From: Hemibagrus wyckioides | Lineage: Eukaryota; Chordata; Actinopteri; Siluriformes; Bagridae | Direction of reading: 5' to 3' | NCBI RefSeq assembly: GCF_019097595.1 | Contig: NC_080710.1 | Coordinates: 16,364,780-16,428,779, forward strand | Length of the DNA stretch: 64,000 nucleotides | Shown: positions 39,048 through 51,969 of the stretch, one piece after another | Layout of the letters: each line of letters opens with the position of its first letter | How positions within the stretch are numbered: position 1 is the first letter of the stretch | Notes under the pieces: model-generated | What the model saw: the letters and a program-made list of their open reading frames with translations, nothing else | Told to the model about the DNA's origin: nothing | The model's database searches: none | Program-made: the position numbers and the translations under genes

Positions 39048-40047
39048 CACTTTCAAAGGTATTCAAATATAAGCACTGTGTGTTCTTGTGTCATGTAGGT
39101 GCGCAGGCTTGTGGTGAAGGTGTGGTGTGGTATGTAGAATGTTATTGAATGCACTTTGGTTTTATGATTCAAGCAGATGGGTGGTCTGCTTGTAAAGCCA
39201 AGAGAAATTGTGACGGGAGGTTGTGTTGATTGTCTCAGTATATCGGTTATGTACTCTCAATGTGAGCACCTATGGAGTAGTTTCAGTTTCAATTTCAGTT
39301 TCTTGCGTTTGATGGCCATACGCCAAAAGGTACAATCAGGGTACTTTCAGAGTGTCAGAGTGAACATTTCAGTGGAAATGTAGGATTTGAAGGCAACCAT
39401 GACAAACCATGTTAATTGGTTTATTATTACTGTGTTTGTCTCCATATAATTCTTGGACTTGATGTCCATTACCACTGGTTTCATCTTTTAAAAGGTGTCT
39501 GAAACTGTTAGTGTTGAATTTCTTTTTTGTTGAGTACTCTGTTTAACTCTGTATAACTCAAGAAGTGACTGCCATTAGAGTACAGAATATATTTTGCAGT
39601 ATTAGCAATGTGCACTGCCTGAAAGAATTACAATCTATGTAATGCACATGATGTCCAGTAGATGGAGCTCCTCTAGTGTTAATGAACTCCTCTGAACATG
39701 CAGGGGGGAAAAAAAGCATCCATTCCACTACACTATCAATAATTTGTCCTCAAAACTTAATCTTACATTTCATGTAACATACTACAACAGTGAATTCAAA
39801 TTTTAAATGGTTATTACTGTGTTAAATATCTGTCTACAAGATTAAAATCACAGACATGCTTTTTAAAGTCTTTCAAAAATGGTTTCTGTGCTGAACCCTG
39901 CTCTTAAATCTCTCGTGCTAAATTCAAAAGCTATCTCAGGAGCATGGTTGTGATTTGGCACTTATCTATAAATGTTAAATTTATTCTGTTTATATGTCTT
40001 TAGGTCTTTATGTCTATTTTAATGTCTCCTAGTTAAAAATGCACATA

Positions 40048-40443
40048 CACTATGTGGACACCTGACCTTCACAGCCATATCTGGGTCTTCCCCAAACTGT
40101 TGTCACAAATGTTAAATGCATAACTGGTTTAGATTGTTCCATCTTCACTGAAACTAAATGGTGCAAACGTGTTTCATTATGACAATGTCCTTGTGTGCAA
40201 ATCAAGGTTCGCAAAGACATGGATTGTTAAAGCATATATGGAAGAACTTGAGTGGTCTGAGCTCAATCCCATTGAACACCTTTTGGATAAACTGGAATGC
40301 AGACTGAATGCCAGGTTTCCTTGCCTGACATCTTCAATGCTCTTGTGGCTGTATGGGCAAATCACCACAGCCACGCTCCATGCATCTGAAATGGGAGGTT
40401 CAAAAAGTACATAAGAGTGTGATTGGTCAGGTGTACACATACG
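40048..40443 (+). mobile_element. Short Tc1-derived element in the tcaim 3' UTR
   Basis: Starts CACTATGTGGACACCTGACC and ends near GGTCAGGTGTACACATAC, which are inverse to each other. The interior keeps only the C-terminal transposase region (MEELEWSELNPIEHLLDKLE), decayed. It belongs to the same family as the antisense copy at 36199-37190. Roughly 0.4 kb, so an internally deleted copy. Confidence 0.75.
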
Positions 40444-40668
40444 CGCGCGTGCGCACAAAGTCACAGTGCTATGCTTTAAATGACTGCAGTTTATTTATTT
40501 TGTTCATTCTGTATGCAGGTTCTCCCATGTGTACAGATTATCCTGATTTGTCTTTATACTGTATATTATGATGTGTGGTGGCATTAAAAAACATTGGATA
40601 TCTGATTAGGGAGATATATGTGTTTGTGTAAAGCAAATGTATTGTTTTCTACAAGTGTCTAAAACTTT

Positions 40669-40674
40669 AATAAA
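40669..40674 (+). terminator. Candidate polyadenylation signal of tcaim
   Basis: AATAAA in an AT-rich context with T-rich sequence 15-30 bases downstream. A second AATAAA follows at 40820-40825. Position on the same strand after tcaim is the only support for assigning it. Confidence 0.4.
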
Positions 40675-41358
40675 ACTGATCTCTATTACTGCCTTATTTT
40701 TTTTTCCTTTTTAAAATGTATTATATTGTTCTTGAGACAAACTGCTCAATTTAAATTATGCTTATGGAAGGATCATGTAACATTTTGGTGAACGTCAAGA
40801 CTTGAGTTTATGTATTGTTAATAAATATATTTTCCTCAACACATTAAAACTCTTTATTGTCTTTCCTGGCTTTGCAGGTCATTGAGGCTTTTTTTTCACC
40901 TTAGGATTTCATGATATTTCAGAGGTTTGTGAATGACCCTGCATGTTACTTTTCAGTGTTAAACTTTCTTGGCTTTTATGCAGTTTTACAGCAATAGTAG
41001 ATTTGTTTCGTTACTGCAGACCCCCTCTGACTTTAAGTGCATGTCTGTAGGCAGTGGCATTAAATCTAGAGTCTGGTTGGACTTGTGACATCTAAATGAC
41101 AGAGAGGGAAAATGTGAGTGATCAAATTAGAGTGAAGTGTATTTTGTTCTTCTTCCGCTGCACTTCCCAAAGAAACACCTGAAGCACTTTTGAACAAGCT
41201 GCAGCAGGGCTGCTACTTCATCAGGTAGAGGTATTGTATAAATACTGGTCCTTTCTTACTCTTGCTTCTGTTCTTTCTTACACCAGCCAGTGACCCCTGC
41301 AAGACATTTGTACCACAAAATAACATGTTAAATAAGAATCTTTATACCTAAAATTTAT

Positions 41359-41396
41359 CAGTCAGGTGTCCACCAACCTTTGGCCATATTGTGTAG
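41359..41396 (+). mobile_element. Solitary Tc1-type terminal repeat
   Basis: TCAGGTGTCCACCAACCTTT followed by GGCCATATTGTGTAG is the inverse of the terminal sequence typical of the element at 40048. No matching partner end is visible close by, so it is probably a leftover end. Confidence 0.5.
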
Positions 41397-42339
41397 CTAT
41401 TTTTGTTTCAAACACTATCTACATCATCAGCTACATCTGCTTGCTTTTGTTAACCTGCCATAGTATAAAATATGGTTTGTCCTGGATGAGGAGGTGATTC
41501 AAGCTGAAATCTGAGAAGAAGAATATGGTCTCGGTCTTTGCTCAAGAGCCGTCTGGATAAGCATATGTGATATACGTACTCCCAGACTAACAAAAAAATC
41601 CTCTAGCTTTTTTCAAAAGACATTTGAAGAATCTGTCCAATCCCTTGAAGATGCCCTGCCCAAAACAGAGTGATAAAAAAACCTAAGATTTTTAACCACT
41701 AGATTATCACTAATTCTCACAAATTGTGCATCGTCTCCAGAACACTAAACAAAATATGGACTTGCTTTCAGTCTTTTGTGTCAGTGCTTGAAGAACAACC
41801 ATATATTCAGTAATGTATAATATACTACTTGGTCATTTGGGACCCAACTAAAAAGCAGGAGAAAACAATTATAAAGATATTGGGGCGGAAAGAGGAACAC
41901 TCAACAACATCCTCTACTAACATCCTTAATTTATAGTTCCCTTTGGCTCCTAATGCCAACAATGAGCCTGACAGATTGGTCTGTTTTTTCTTCACGTAAC
42001 ATCTCAGAGCAACATGCTAAGCAGCATAACATTACTACTGCCATCGTAGAAATATCTTTTCCACAGCGTTTGTTTTCTAGATAATTTCACACACAACAAA
42101 AACACCACTGTTTTGTAAATGATGGAGTTGAATTGGAACCCACATATAGTCCTAAGATTCCCTGAATTACAGAGGAAATGACTCGCATATTAGCATACTA
42201 GTCACATAGAGCTCTGAGTCACCTCTTACCAATTATTATGAATTTTTGTGCTTTCCTAACTTTACACTCACAAGCAATGTGACCTGTTCAATTTTAAATG
42301 TGAATGCATGAAATGAGTCACGTGTACTTTAGCAAGGAA

Positions 42340-42600
42340 ACTAAATTAATCATGCCAGTAACATGCCTTGCACGGAACCATGAAGTGAATTGGGAAAAGG
42401 GAAAAGACGAAAAGCTTGGGAGAAACTGTCGACTTTCGGCTAATCTGGACACATAAATGATCTATTAACGCTCCTAATGCTTTTGCAAATCCCCGCTGAT
42501 GCTCAATTATTCAATATCTAATTTTGTTCTGCATATTGAAAACTCTAATCGCATCATGAGCAGAGACTCTCTTGTGTAACACACTCAGAAAGCACTAGTG
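42340..42600. promoter_or_regulatory. Possible conserved non-coding element in the spacer
   Basis: Compact block upstream of trim71 with AAATTAATCATGCC, CATAAATGATCTATTAACGC and TCAATTATTCAATATC. Rich in homeodomain-type cores and free of simple repeats. Confidence 0.25.
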
Positions 42601-44349
42601 CTGGCTACACTGGCACATACTGAGGAGAACCGAGGTACCACTTTTGATAGTGTTCAGACTCAGACAAAGTCATACAGCAAAACTGCAATCAAAAGAATCG
42701 AGAACTAACTTTCCTAGCTGGACTGCAGGAACTTGCCATGTATAACAGACGCATTGTATTGTGTTGACATCCATACACAGGTGCAAACACACTCTGAAAT
42801 GATCTCCTCTGTTTAGTTCCCCTTTTCTACTTTACTCCCATCGACATGTAAACAACTTAGATTTATTCACTGTCACACTGTTTCTGTCTCACTGTCCATT
42901 TATTCACTGCCTAGCCAGTGTTATAGACACCTATGTTACTGCATTTGATTCTGATGTTCTTTTTATCATTTAAAGCAGAGTGGACCTGAAAATCAGTGAC
43001 TTTTTAAATCATGTGAATGTTGCGCATACACATATCTCAGGCCATGTACATTTATTATATCGCCCTAAAAATAAATGACTAAAACAAGACACGAGGAAAA
43101 CATGAATGATATGCAGTAAGTATTTCTGTTTGCTGATTGTGGTAATATATAATAGTATCCGTCTTTATCTGCTCCTTCAGTTCCGTGGCTTCTTTTGGCA
43201 TTTATCAGGCAACAGTAGTGTGCTGGATAGAAATATGATAAACATTGAACTTGAGCCAACTCATAGTAAGTATCTCACACATGACTAAAGTTCAGCAGGG
43301 CCCTCATTCTTTCTCTGACTTTTGTCCCTGAATAGATTTATAGCTTATTGTTTTTCTTTTATTGGCTGCTGTTTTATGACCCACATAAAAATGTGGTCAT
43401 AATAAAAGGGAAAATATTACGTTTCTGAGCACTAACTGGTTTGTTATTCCTGCAAAAGGTTTCACTTCAAATTACTATTTTATTTTTTATCAGAATTGTT
43501 CAGAAGTTAACTGCTGGATTTAAAATTTGCTTTGTTATGTTAACAGCATTGAGAAACCAATATGTTCACTTTATAGTATGATTAAAATAAGCCTACTGTG
43601 TGCTTTTTTTGGATAGTATTAAGGACTTGTTTTAAGATATATGTGTATTTAGATAGCAAAAACAGAAGCACTTATGTGGTGTAAATATATAAAATCTAAT
43701 GTTTAACATGCTTACCTACTAGGAAAAGAAAAACAAGAAATAAACAAGACATTTTGTAAAAATGTACAATGCATTTTTTTTTATTAATGAATATAAATTA
43801 AAGCATTTAATTTAAAGCAGAATATAATTATGCTTGGTAAGCTTTTTATACAAGGTTTATATTCATAATGCATAATCCATAATCCATCCCAAATATACTT
43901 AAAGCTTTGTGATAATTAGTCCAAGACAGACTGATGGACAAATGGTGTTTCTGCTCTCTTGAGAAGATGCAATGTAAATCAATGAGTGTGCACCCACTGT
44001 GAGCCCTCTGAGACAAAAGCTTCAGTTAACCTAAATGAATGTAAATGTAACACATGGTTGATCCTGCTCCCTAAGGGAAAACTGCTGATGCTTCTGAGAG
44101 TCACACTATAGCAGCTTGTTCACATGAATCGCATCTGCAACACTTGCACACAGATTATGTAACATTTCACTACAATCCCCTTCAAATCGAATGCGCATTT
44201 GGGTTGTGTAATTTGCCATTTGGCAACCTAATGATACCAAGACGTTATTTCAAATAACACAATATTTCAAACACCTAATAGGTTTATAATAATTAGTTAT
44301 ATAATATCTTTATGTTAAAGGTTTCAGGTTCTTTTGAACATACACTGTC

Positions 44350-44840
44350 TTATACATTTTCAAAATGCCCAATTAGCTTTCGCAGCATTATCCTCCATAG
44401 GTGCTGAGTGAAAATGACATTCAAAAGGACTGCCTGTTTCCTGTGCTGAAGAAAGAACCAGCTCCTCATTATACACACAACCCCCTGTCCACATTGCCTG
44501 TGGTCATTTCCACTATGTGACATGGCCCTTCCTTGGTTTACTGAATTTTGCCAAGTGGGCCCCTGCCCCACCCCCAGCCTTTCCTCATGAAGATCAATGA
44601 GATGTCCTTGGGATGGCCAGAGAAGCTTGGAGCCACGAGTGGCCAGCCTGCACCAGCCTTAATCCAACCCTCAATAATGGGGGTCAAAGGGTCTTTTACA
44701 GGGCCCCGTCATTCAGCTGGGCGTCTCACAGCTTTAATGGGCAGCACGCATCTGGAGCGTAAACCCCACTGTGAAGCTCCTTCCTCTACCACCAAAGCCA
44801 CGACATCACCCCATCCTGGGAGCCTGTAAATGAGCTCTGA
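44350..44840. promoter_or_regulatory. Possible conserved non-coding element upstream of trim71
   Basis: About 0.5 kb of repeat-free sequence, clearly less AT-rich than its flanks, 1-2 kb before the trim71 promoter. It includes an open frame of 93 codons (44548-44829) without similarity to anything I know. Confidence 0.3.
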
Positions 44841-45539
44841 AGTCAGGCCTCCATGTGGTAGCTATCTTTTACAGAAGGGACCATCAATGAAGAATTACAA
44901 AGAAGTGAGACCAACTCTGGATTTTAGTGCTGGGGGTTTTGAATGAACAAAATAATCATGTGTTTCTGAAATTCCACAGAATGGACTGACACATAACAGA
45001 TGAAGATGCAGTACACACTCTTGGACTTTTCCAGATCTTTTTGCTCCTTGTAACTTTACTATATATATTTTTCACTTGTACTGTAGCTTAAGCATAAATG
45101 TAAGGAGCATAATTCAACCTTACGGTTTATTAATGTACTTCTAGTATCTAAAAGCTGGTTAAAGGTACAGCACATACACCATCCAAGGTAAAGAATACAT
45201 ACTAAAGGTATAAAGATGTACCACCCCAGCAAAAAGGTATATATAAAGGTATTACATTTTGGCACCTTTATATATATATGAGAGAAAAATAAAGATTTTC
45301 TTCTGCACTTTAAAGGATTCTTTGGTTTATCCCTTTGGGGAAGTCCTTAAAGGTTTTATGTTAAATCCTACAACAGATGGCTTCCTTTCAGATAAGGTTC
45401 CAAGCAGATCCTGTTTGGAAAGCTAGAACCAAAGAGCCTTTGAGACCGTGGTACATAACAATATTAATATTCTAATCAGCAGAAGGTTTATCACGCTGCT
45501 TTACAGAATGACGTCACGCAGTCATTTAGAATGTACACT

Positions 45540-46758
45540 AATCACCAAGTTAAACAGCATAAGCCCGTATAGAGGCAGCGAGGCTCTCTGCTATTGGTTG
45601 ATGCCAAGCACTACCTCCCCTCGCGTCATTTAAGCCTCGCCCCCTTGTGGCCAAGCGGAAGTGTACTCGTATCTCTCAGTGCAGAGGCATTCGCTCGATA
45701 ATGCTGTTTAATTCATGTAACGCGGACAGAAAATCAACCGAAATGCGCGCAGATTTGCACGGCATCAAGTGCGCTCAGTGTGGAGGAGCAGGAGTGCGGA
45801 AGTGAGGTTCCTCGGCCCGGTTCTCTGCGGCCAGAGGCAAATGGGCTGCGATATTCTTCAGTCGAGTAGTCACGGGAAACCGCTGGAAAAACACACAGTC
45901 TGCGCTGCGCCGTTTCTGTTTGAAGCGGTAGGTTCAACTGTTTCACTCCTTCACCCAAAAAAGAGGAACCGTAACTGACCAGAGCTGAGAGTTTGATTTC
46001 GGAGCGACAAGGCTATTTTTATTACTATTATTATTATCATCATCATCATAATTATCATTATTATTATTATTATTATTTCAGACCGTGACTCGGGCGCAGT
46101 AAGAAGATCCCGCAGGGGGCACGAGCTACATGTGACACACTTCTGTGAATTATTTAATATCTTTGCGCCCAGCGATACACGCCGACACGAACGACATCCA
46201 ACAAAAAATTACAAATGGAGGACTGGGAATGAGCATGCGTATGGTGGGAAACGAAGAAATGTGCGTTGGGGCCGCAATAGAGGCGACGCTGTGCTGAGCG
46301 AGCGGCCCGGAGAGTCATGCGGCGGTGGGGGAGGATCGGAGCAGGGAGCTCGCAGCGCATTTCACGTTTCGCAATAACTTTAATACCCCACAGCGAAGGG
46401 CTCTAACATGACAACAGGCCAGGGGGTAAAAACTTAGCACACACTGTGTTATGCGCTTTTACGCAAAGTCGCGGCTTCTCTTGGTGCGGTAAGAGTCGAC
46501 ACGGGCAGCTAATTAGTTCTCAACTTTGCCAATCTGGAGTTTAATTGGAGTCTGATACGATCCTAGATCTATAAAAAAAAAGTTATAAGACTTTGCGCTG
46601 ATGTCGTAAACATTGGCATATTGGGCAAACAAGATAAATTGGACGAAAAGTAGACTGTATATGTTCTCTGCGATGATCTAATTTACGCCGAATAACCGGG
46701 GGCTATATCGACGCACCTCCCATGACTTGATTTTCCACTGATTCCCATCTCGCCCCAA
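45540..46758 (+). promoter_or_regulatory. trim71: trim71 promoter and 5' UTR (CpG-rich)
   Basis: CpG density rises sharply from about 45540 and stays high through exon 1. Visible motifs include an inverted CCAAT box (ATTGG, 45593-45597), a CGCCCCC GC-box-like site near 45640, and two identical ETS-type GCGGAAGTG sites at 45655-45663 and 45796-45804. No TATA box stands out, which fits a CpG-island promoter. The 5' UTR contains a trinucleotide repeat tract (46019-46078). The transcription start and any 5' UTR intron are not determinable here. Confidence 0.6.
46019..46078. repeat. ATT/ATC trinucleotide tract in the trim71 leader
   Basis: ATT units with an internal ATC block, ending TTATTTCAG. 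It interrupts the CpG-rich leader. The T-rich end followed by CAG could also act as a splice acceptor. Confidence 0.9.
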
Positions 46759-47433
46759 ATGGCATCGTTCCCCGATTCCGACGTGCAGACTTGTCCGCTG
46801 TGTAAGGAGCTGTGTGGCTCCTCTGCTCCGATCTCCTCCAGTTCATCTACCTCCTCCTCGTCATCGCAGACCTCCAACTCGTCTACTACCTCGTCCTCAC
46901 GAAGGCTGCACGTCCTGCCGTGCCTGCACGCCTTCTGCAGGTCGTGCCTGGAGAGCCTGAGGAGCAACGGAGACCCGCTAAAGCTCCGCTGCCCTACTTG
47001 TGACCAAAAAGTACCCATGTCCGAGTCGGGCGTAGATGCGCTGCCCTCGTCCAACTTCCTGTTCAGCAACTTGCTGGACGTGGTGGTGTCCGCCGAGGAT
47101 CAGGGCACGAGCAGCTGCATAGGGAGCGGGGGTCTTCTCCGTGCCCAGCACGTGCTCTCGGAGCCGCAGTGCAGCTCGTGCGATGAAGGTAACGGCGCGA
47201 GCTCGCACTGCCTCGACTGCCAGGAGTACCTGTGCGACAATTGCGTGCGCGCACACCAGCGCGTCCGTCTCACCAAAGACCACTTCATCGAGAGCCTGGC
47301 GGAGAACCTGCACATGCCGGGACGCACCGGGGGCCACGGCGCAACGCTCAGCCTCTCCCAGGCATTCCACAACTTCTCACTGCTTCCGGTTTTCCAGGAC
47401 AGAATGGACTACTGTCAGCAGCACGACAACGCG
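46759..47433 (+). CDS. trim71: trim71 exon 1 coding part
   Basis: 225 codons, ending at DNA/GTGAGT (donor GT at 47434). It encodes the complete RING with its serine-rich loop, B-box 1 (Cys 138, 141, 154, 159, 162; His 166, 175), a linker, and the first ligand pair of B-box 2 (Cys 219, His 222). Codon use is GC-rich, unlike the surrounding AT-rich DNA, because the exon lies in the CpG island. Several long open frames on the other strand and in other frames here are by-products of that composition. Confidence 0.96.
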
Positions 47434-47553
47434 GTGAGTACTGGACATGCACAGCTTCATGTAGCAGTCAATCCGCAATAATTCACTCTTAAGACAAAAA
47501 AATGTCCTGGAATTTCTGTCCTGGAAAGTCCTACTCTTTACTACACTGTTTAC

Positions 47554-47597
<44 letters not shown>

Positions 47598-48647
47598 TCC
47601 CTCTCCTCATCAAATCAAACTCATCAGATTGCATCCATTAATAATATACTTGTTTTGCCAAATCTCAGACCATTAGTCACTGTGTACATCTTTGAGTGTT
47701 TCCAATTTTACATACACTTTCAACAGGGGTCTTCCAAAGCCCTTGGATCAGTGACCAAGGACTAATCATGGCACCTTTTAGACAGTCACGAATAGCTGTT
47801 TAAGCAGTCTGGTATAAATATTTCAAGCAGTATGTGGAAGAAACGGTGAAAGGTCTTCTCAGCATTACATAAATACTGTGTAATCAATATCAAATCCTTC
47901 CATGTAAGTTTATAATTTCAATATTTGCCAGTATTTGAACATGTAATGTACACACAGTTTTGCTTTTTTCTTTTGAGAAATCTGATAGACAGCAGAGTAT
48001 AGAACCAGGATCAAGAAATAAGTACTACTACTACTATATTTAAGTCATATATACCGTGTGCCTTAATACTCTCTTCCTTAAAAAAATACAGGTTTTTAAG
48101 AAAAGCATTTATCAAGAGGGTAAGTTGACAACACATCCATTTAAAATCATAATATTGGCTGCATGATGTGTTATACTCTGGTGTGTCAGTGTTTCACCTG
48201 AGCTCTGTCTCTAAAGTAAAACCATCACATCACAAATGTTTTCTGCATCAATTCCCCTAACTTTTAAAGACATCAAGAAAACTGTGGTTTTTGCTCTAAA
48301 TGCTGTATCAGTTGTAATCCTGCCTAAGCCTTCATAACACTTAATACAATGCCTGCTGTAATTAGTTAAATGATGCATATTTTAGATTAAGGATCCCTTT
48401 GAGTTGCACATTTATTTTTGCTAGATAAGGGTTAGGTTAGTTTGTATTGGGGAAGTGAATCCAACTGTAACTTAATAGCAACAGTTTTTGTTTATTTTTT
48501 TTATATAAATTAAGTTATTAAAAAATAAAATACAAATCAATACATTTTGTAGTTATTAAATAAACTATAATTAAGTAGTTTCCTGAATGCAAAACTACTA
48601 TAATTCTGGTATTTGGAGAATAAACCTGTATTTGGTGATACATGATG

Positions 48648-48692
<45 letters not shown>

Positions 48693-50434
48693 TAAATAAA
48701 TATATAATATGCCCCAAGGTTCAAGCCTCATTTTCATTTCTGAGAGTGTCTATGCTCTAATTTCTGTTTTTGCTCAGATTGCAAATGTTGTACCCTGGAG
48801 AAATACCCCAGGACAGTGAAATTAGTTGATTGTGATTCTATTATTCAGTTCTGTAAAGGTGACATCCCTGGTCTGAAATAAATTGAGCATTGTGAGGGAA
48901 AGAAAGTGTGCCGCACGTCTTACCTTGTTACGTCTTTGTAGTTATTTGATTGAACAGAAATCAATTAAAGCTCTTTGCTCTAATCGAGTGGGATATATAT
49001 CCATTGCAAGACTTTATTAACAGTGCAGTTAATATATCAGGATTCTATCTATAAACTAACCGTAGTCATTTGTAATCTAATATAAATAACAACTTGCGGT
49101 TTTATTCCATTTAATTTAACCTCACTTGCTTCTCGGTTTAACTGCATTGTGATTATATTCGCAGTATAACTACTCATGATATGAGATCAGAAAATAATCT
49201 AATTTTAGCATATTTTTGTGTTGTATGAATAGCACTATGAATAGCAATAATACTATTTGAAATGTAGCATCTAGCTACATATTTGTGTGTGAGAATACAT
49301 ATATATGTATACTGAAACAAAATAATAGTGCTTTTTAGCAGTACAGCAGTTTGATTGTGTTTGATCCACGGTCTTTCAAGAGAGAATTGTGACTCATCTA
49401 AGAATCTAATATTTCCCTTGTCACTTTTTGTTCCTAATCTTAATTCTGGCTTTCGATGTTTTTCTAATAAACACGTACAGTAATGGTCTTGCCCTCGGGC
49501 TTCTTGGAGCATTTAAGCTAATTATCAGCTAATTATCAAGCTCTTATGCATATTGGAGCTTGAAACACAATGCAAAATTGTGCAGATTATGTGTCCCAGG
49601 AACAGTAATTGTTAACCACAATCGGCGGTATTAGATAAAAAGATAGTAACTAAAGACTAAAAATGACGAAATAATGTCACTGGGGCAATATGTGTGAGTG
49701 ATACAGCTATATACACGTACATGGAAGTAAATGAAGTGCATTTGCGTGCACAGAGGCAAGGTGTGGGTGAAATCTATAATCATTTCTGTAAACAGTTATG
49801 TTTGGTCTCAATGGGGAAGCTGTATGGTAGATCCTTTTCTGCTGCAGTGGTGTGTGATTAACTTTCAGAAGCAGTGCAGTTCTCATCTACTGTCTCTATA
49901 CACACACACACCACAATATCTCTAGTTTTTTCTTTTTTTCCCAATTTCTACCCTGTTTCGGTTGCTATAATTACTGTAATTAATGATAGAGTGACAAAAG
50001 AGTGTCTGTTATGTAACATTTCCCACAGAACAAAGAGGCAAATGTTCTTGGCCCTGCTGGTGCTGGAGCTTTGGTGCTCTACTTTATATTTTAGTTTAAA
50101 TAATAAGTATATGACAATTAAATAACACGGTTAATAGTCAAAAAGCTGTAAATTACGGTTCCTTTCCACTTAAATCGACTTGTTTCCTGTATCAGAAGAA
50201 TGATTTTTAAGAAAGGTGTTTTTTTTAAATGGTGAAAGCGTCAGTGTTTGAAATGGTGCCATAAAGAAAGGAATGTGGTGCTCTGTTTGGGTTTGCTGGT
50301 TTAGTGCAGGCTGTAGTCTGGTAAGAGTGAGCATGGCTGACCATTAGCAGCCTTTTTGCATTCCTACTCTGCCAGTGGCCGTGTGTGTTGTTTGTGCATG
50401 TGTGTCATTGCGTGTGTCCTTGTGTGTCTGTGTG

Positions 50435-50469
<35 letters not shown>

Positions 50470-51933
50470 TTGATAGAAATTGATATTAAGCGATACATTA
50501 CCTATGGAAAATATGACTAATCCTGTGATATTTTTTTTTTTTTTGATTTTTTTTTTTATTATTATTATTATTTTATTATAGCTTCTATACGTTTTCCCAA
50601 ATAGCAAAAATGTATAATAGTAAGGATCAGCACCACATTCCTTTCTTTATGACTCTATTTCAAACACTAATGCTTTCAATATGGGGAAAAAAAACCCTCA
50701 GATTCTTCTGATACAGGAAATGAGTCAACACTTAATTCAATTAAATATCAAAGTGAAAACATTCGACTAAATAAAAAAACGCACTATGCAGTTGATTTAA
50801 TTATTGTAATAAATGTTAACACCTAATAGAGCATATAGTTTAATAGTTTGTGTTGGCTCTTCTACTGTTTTTTGTTCTTGTGCCTAAACACACACACACG
50901 CACACACACACCTGCTGTTTCTTAATGATTATCTCTTAGTGATTCATACTTTAATATTTACTGGATAAGATTGTGTATATTCATGTAATAAAATTCTGTG
51001 TCTCAAGCCATTTGATCTGTCCTGTTATGAGTAAATAGTTGTATATTTTCACATGGTATCTCTTGTGTACAAGTGTCGCTTCAGGCAGGCTGCTATGCTG
51101 TTTGTGAGAGAAGTGAGATGAGCAAACACTAACAAATGTTAGCTAGCTAGATGACAGCGTTGTTATCTAATGTGTGTTAACGCATTCAGTTCATGTTTTC
51201 TGGCCGGTCTTTTAACAAACCAGCTAATGTTAATCAGATAGCTTGTTACTGTTGGCTCTGAGTGATGTTCTGTGCTCTGCTGTGGAGCTGCAGAACCGCA
51301 CAAAACATTTCACTAAGCGAATCCACTTACTCCAAAGCAGCAGTGATAGCCGAGCTTAATACTCTCCTATTACAAATCATAAAACCCCCACAGCTTTAAG
51401 AAGTTTTAAATATCAGTTTGGCTTTCAATTTGCCTTGGCGAGCAAAAGCAAACAAAGTTTGCATGCATTGTCTCACGCTGAGCTCAGTTTACACCTCTGA
51501 CCAGATGACTGCCGTCCGAGCAATACAGCAGAATCTAGTGCAGTCTTGCTGAGTCTTGTCAACATTTAGAAAAGAAAAAATGTGATGAATCTGATTACGG
51601 TGCTGCATTTGCACTTGCAATGAGTTGAATGTTTGAAAAAAAAAACAGCACAGTAAACAATGATAAATTAATACCATTTGACCTTTGACTAGGACAGTCC
51701 TGAATCTGATTTTTATTGCTCACATAAGATTTACTTGTGGAATTTAAATTGGCTGTTGCTCAAATCAGATGCTGTTATACACATAGATAAAAAGTTATAG
51801 ACATGGGGCGTTTATTTTCCTATTTGAAAAGCATTACATTTTACATAAACTTGTTCATCTGACTTTTCAAACCTGTACCTCTTTTGTATCTCTAAAGGGA
51901 TATTTGAATCCTTCTGTACTACAAGCTCAGTCT

Positions 51934-51969
<36 letters not shown>

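Larger units (their letters stand above)
39048..40695 (+). other. tcaim: Probable tcaim 3' UTR
   Basis: After the stop there is no further exon. The first convincing AATAAA is at 40669-40674; another lies at 40820-40825. If the first is used, the 3' UTR is about 1.6 kb and contains a Tc1-derived remnant (40048-40443). An earlier non-canonical signal cannot be excluded. Confidence 0.5.
40826..45539. other. tcaim-trim71 spacer
   Basis: No gene seen. It contains a solitary Tc1 end (41359) and two compact blocks (42340-42600 and 44350-44840) that could be regulatory for trim71. A small inverted repeat (TTATGACC..GGTCATAA) lies around 43373-43403. Confidence 0.55.

Noticed and set aside
46683..47372. 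Several antisense and out-of-frame open frames over trim71 exon 1
   Set aside because: By-products of GC-rich coding sequence; the + frame with RING and B-box is clearly the real one.
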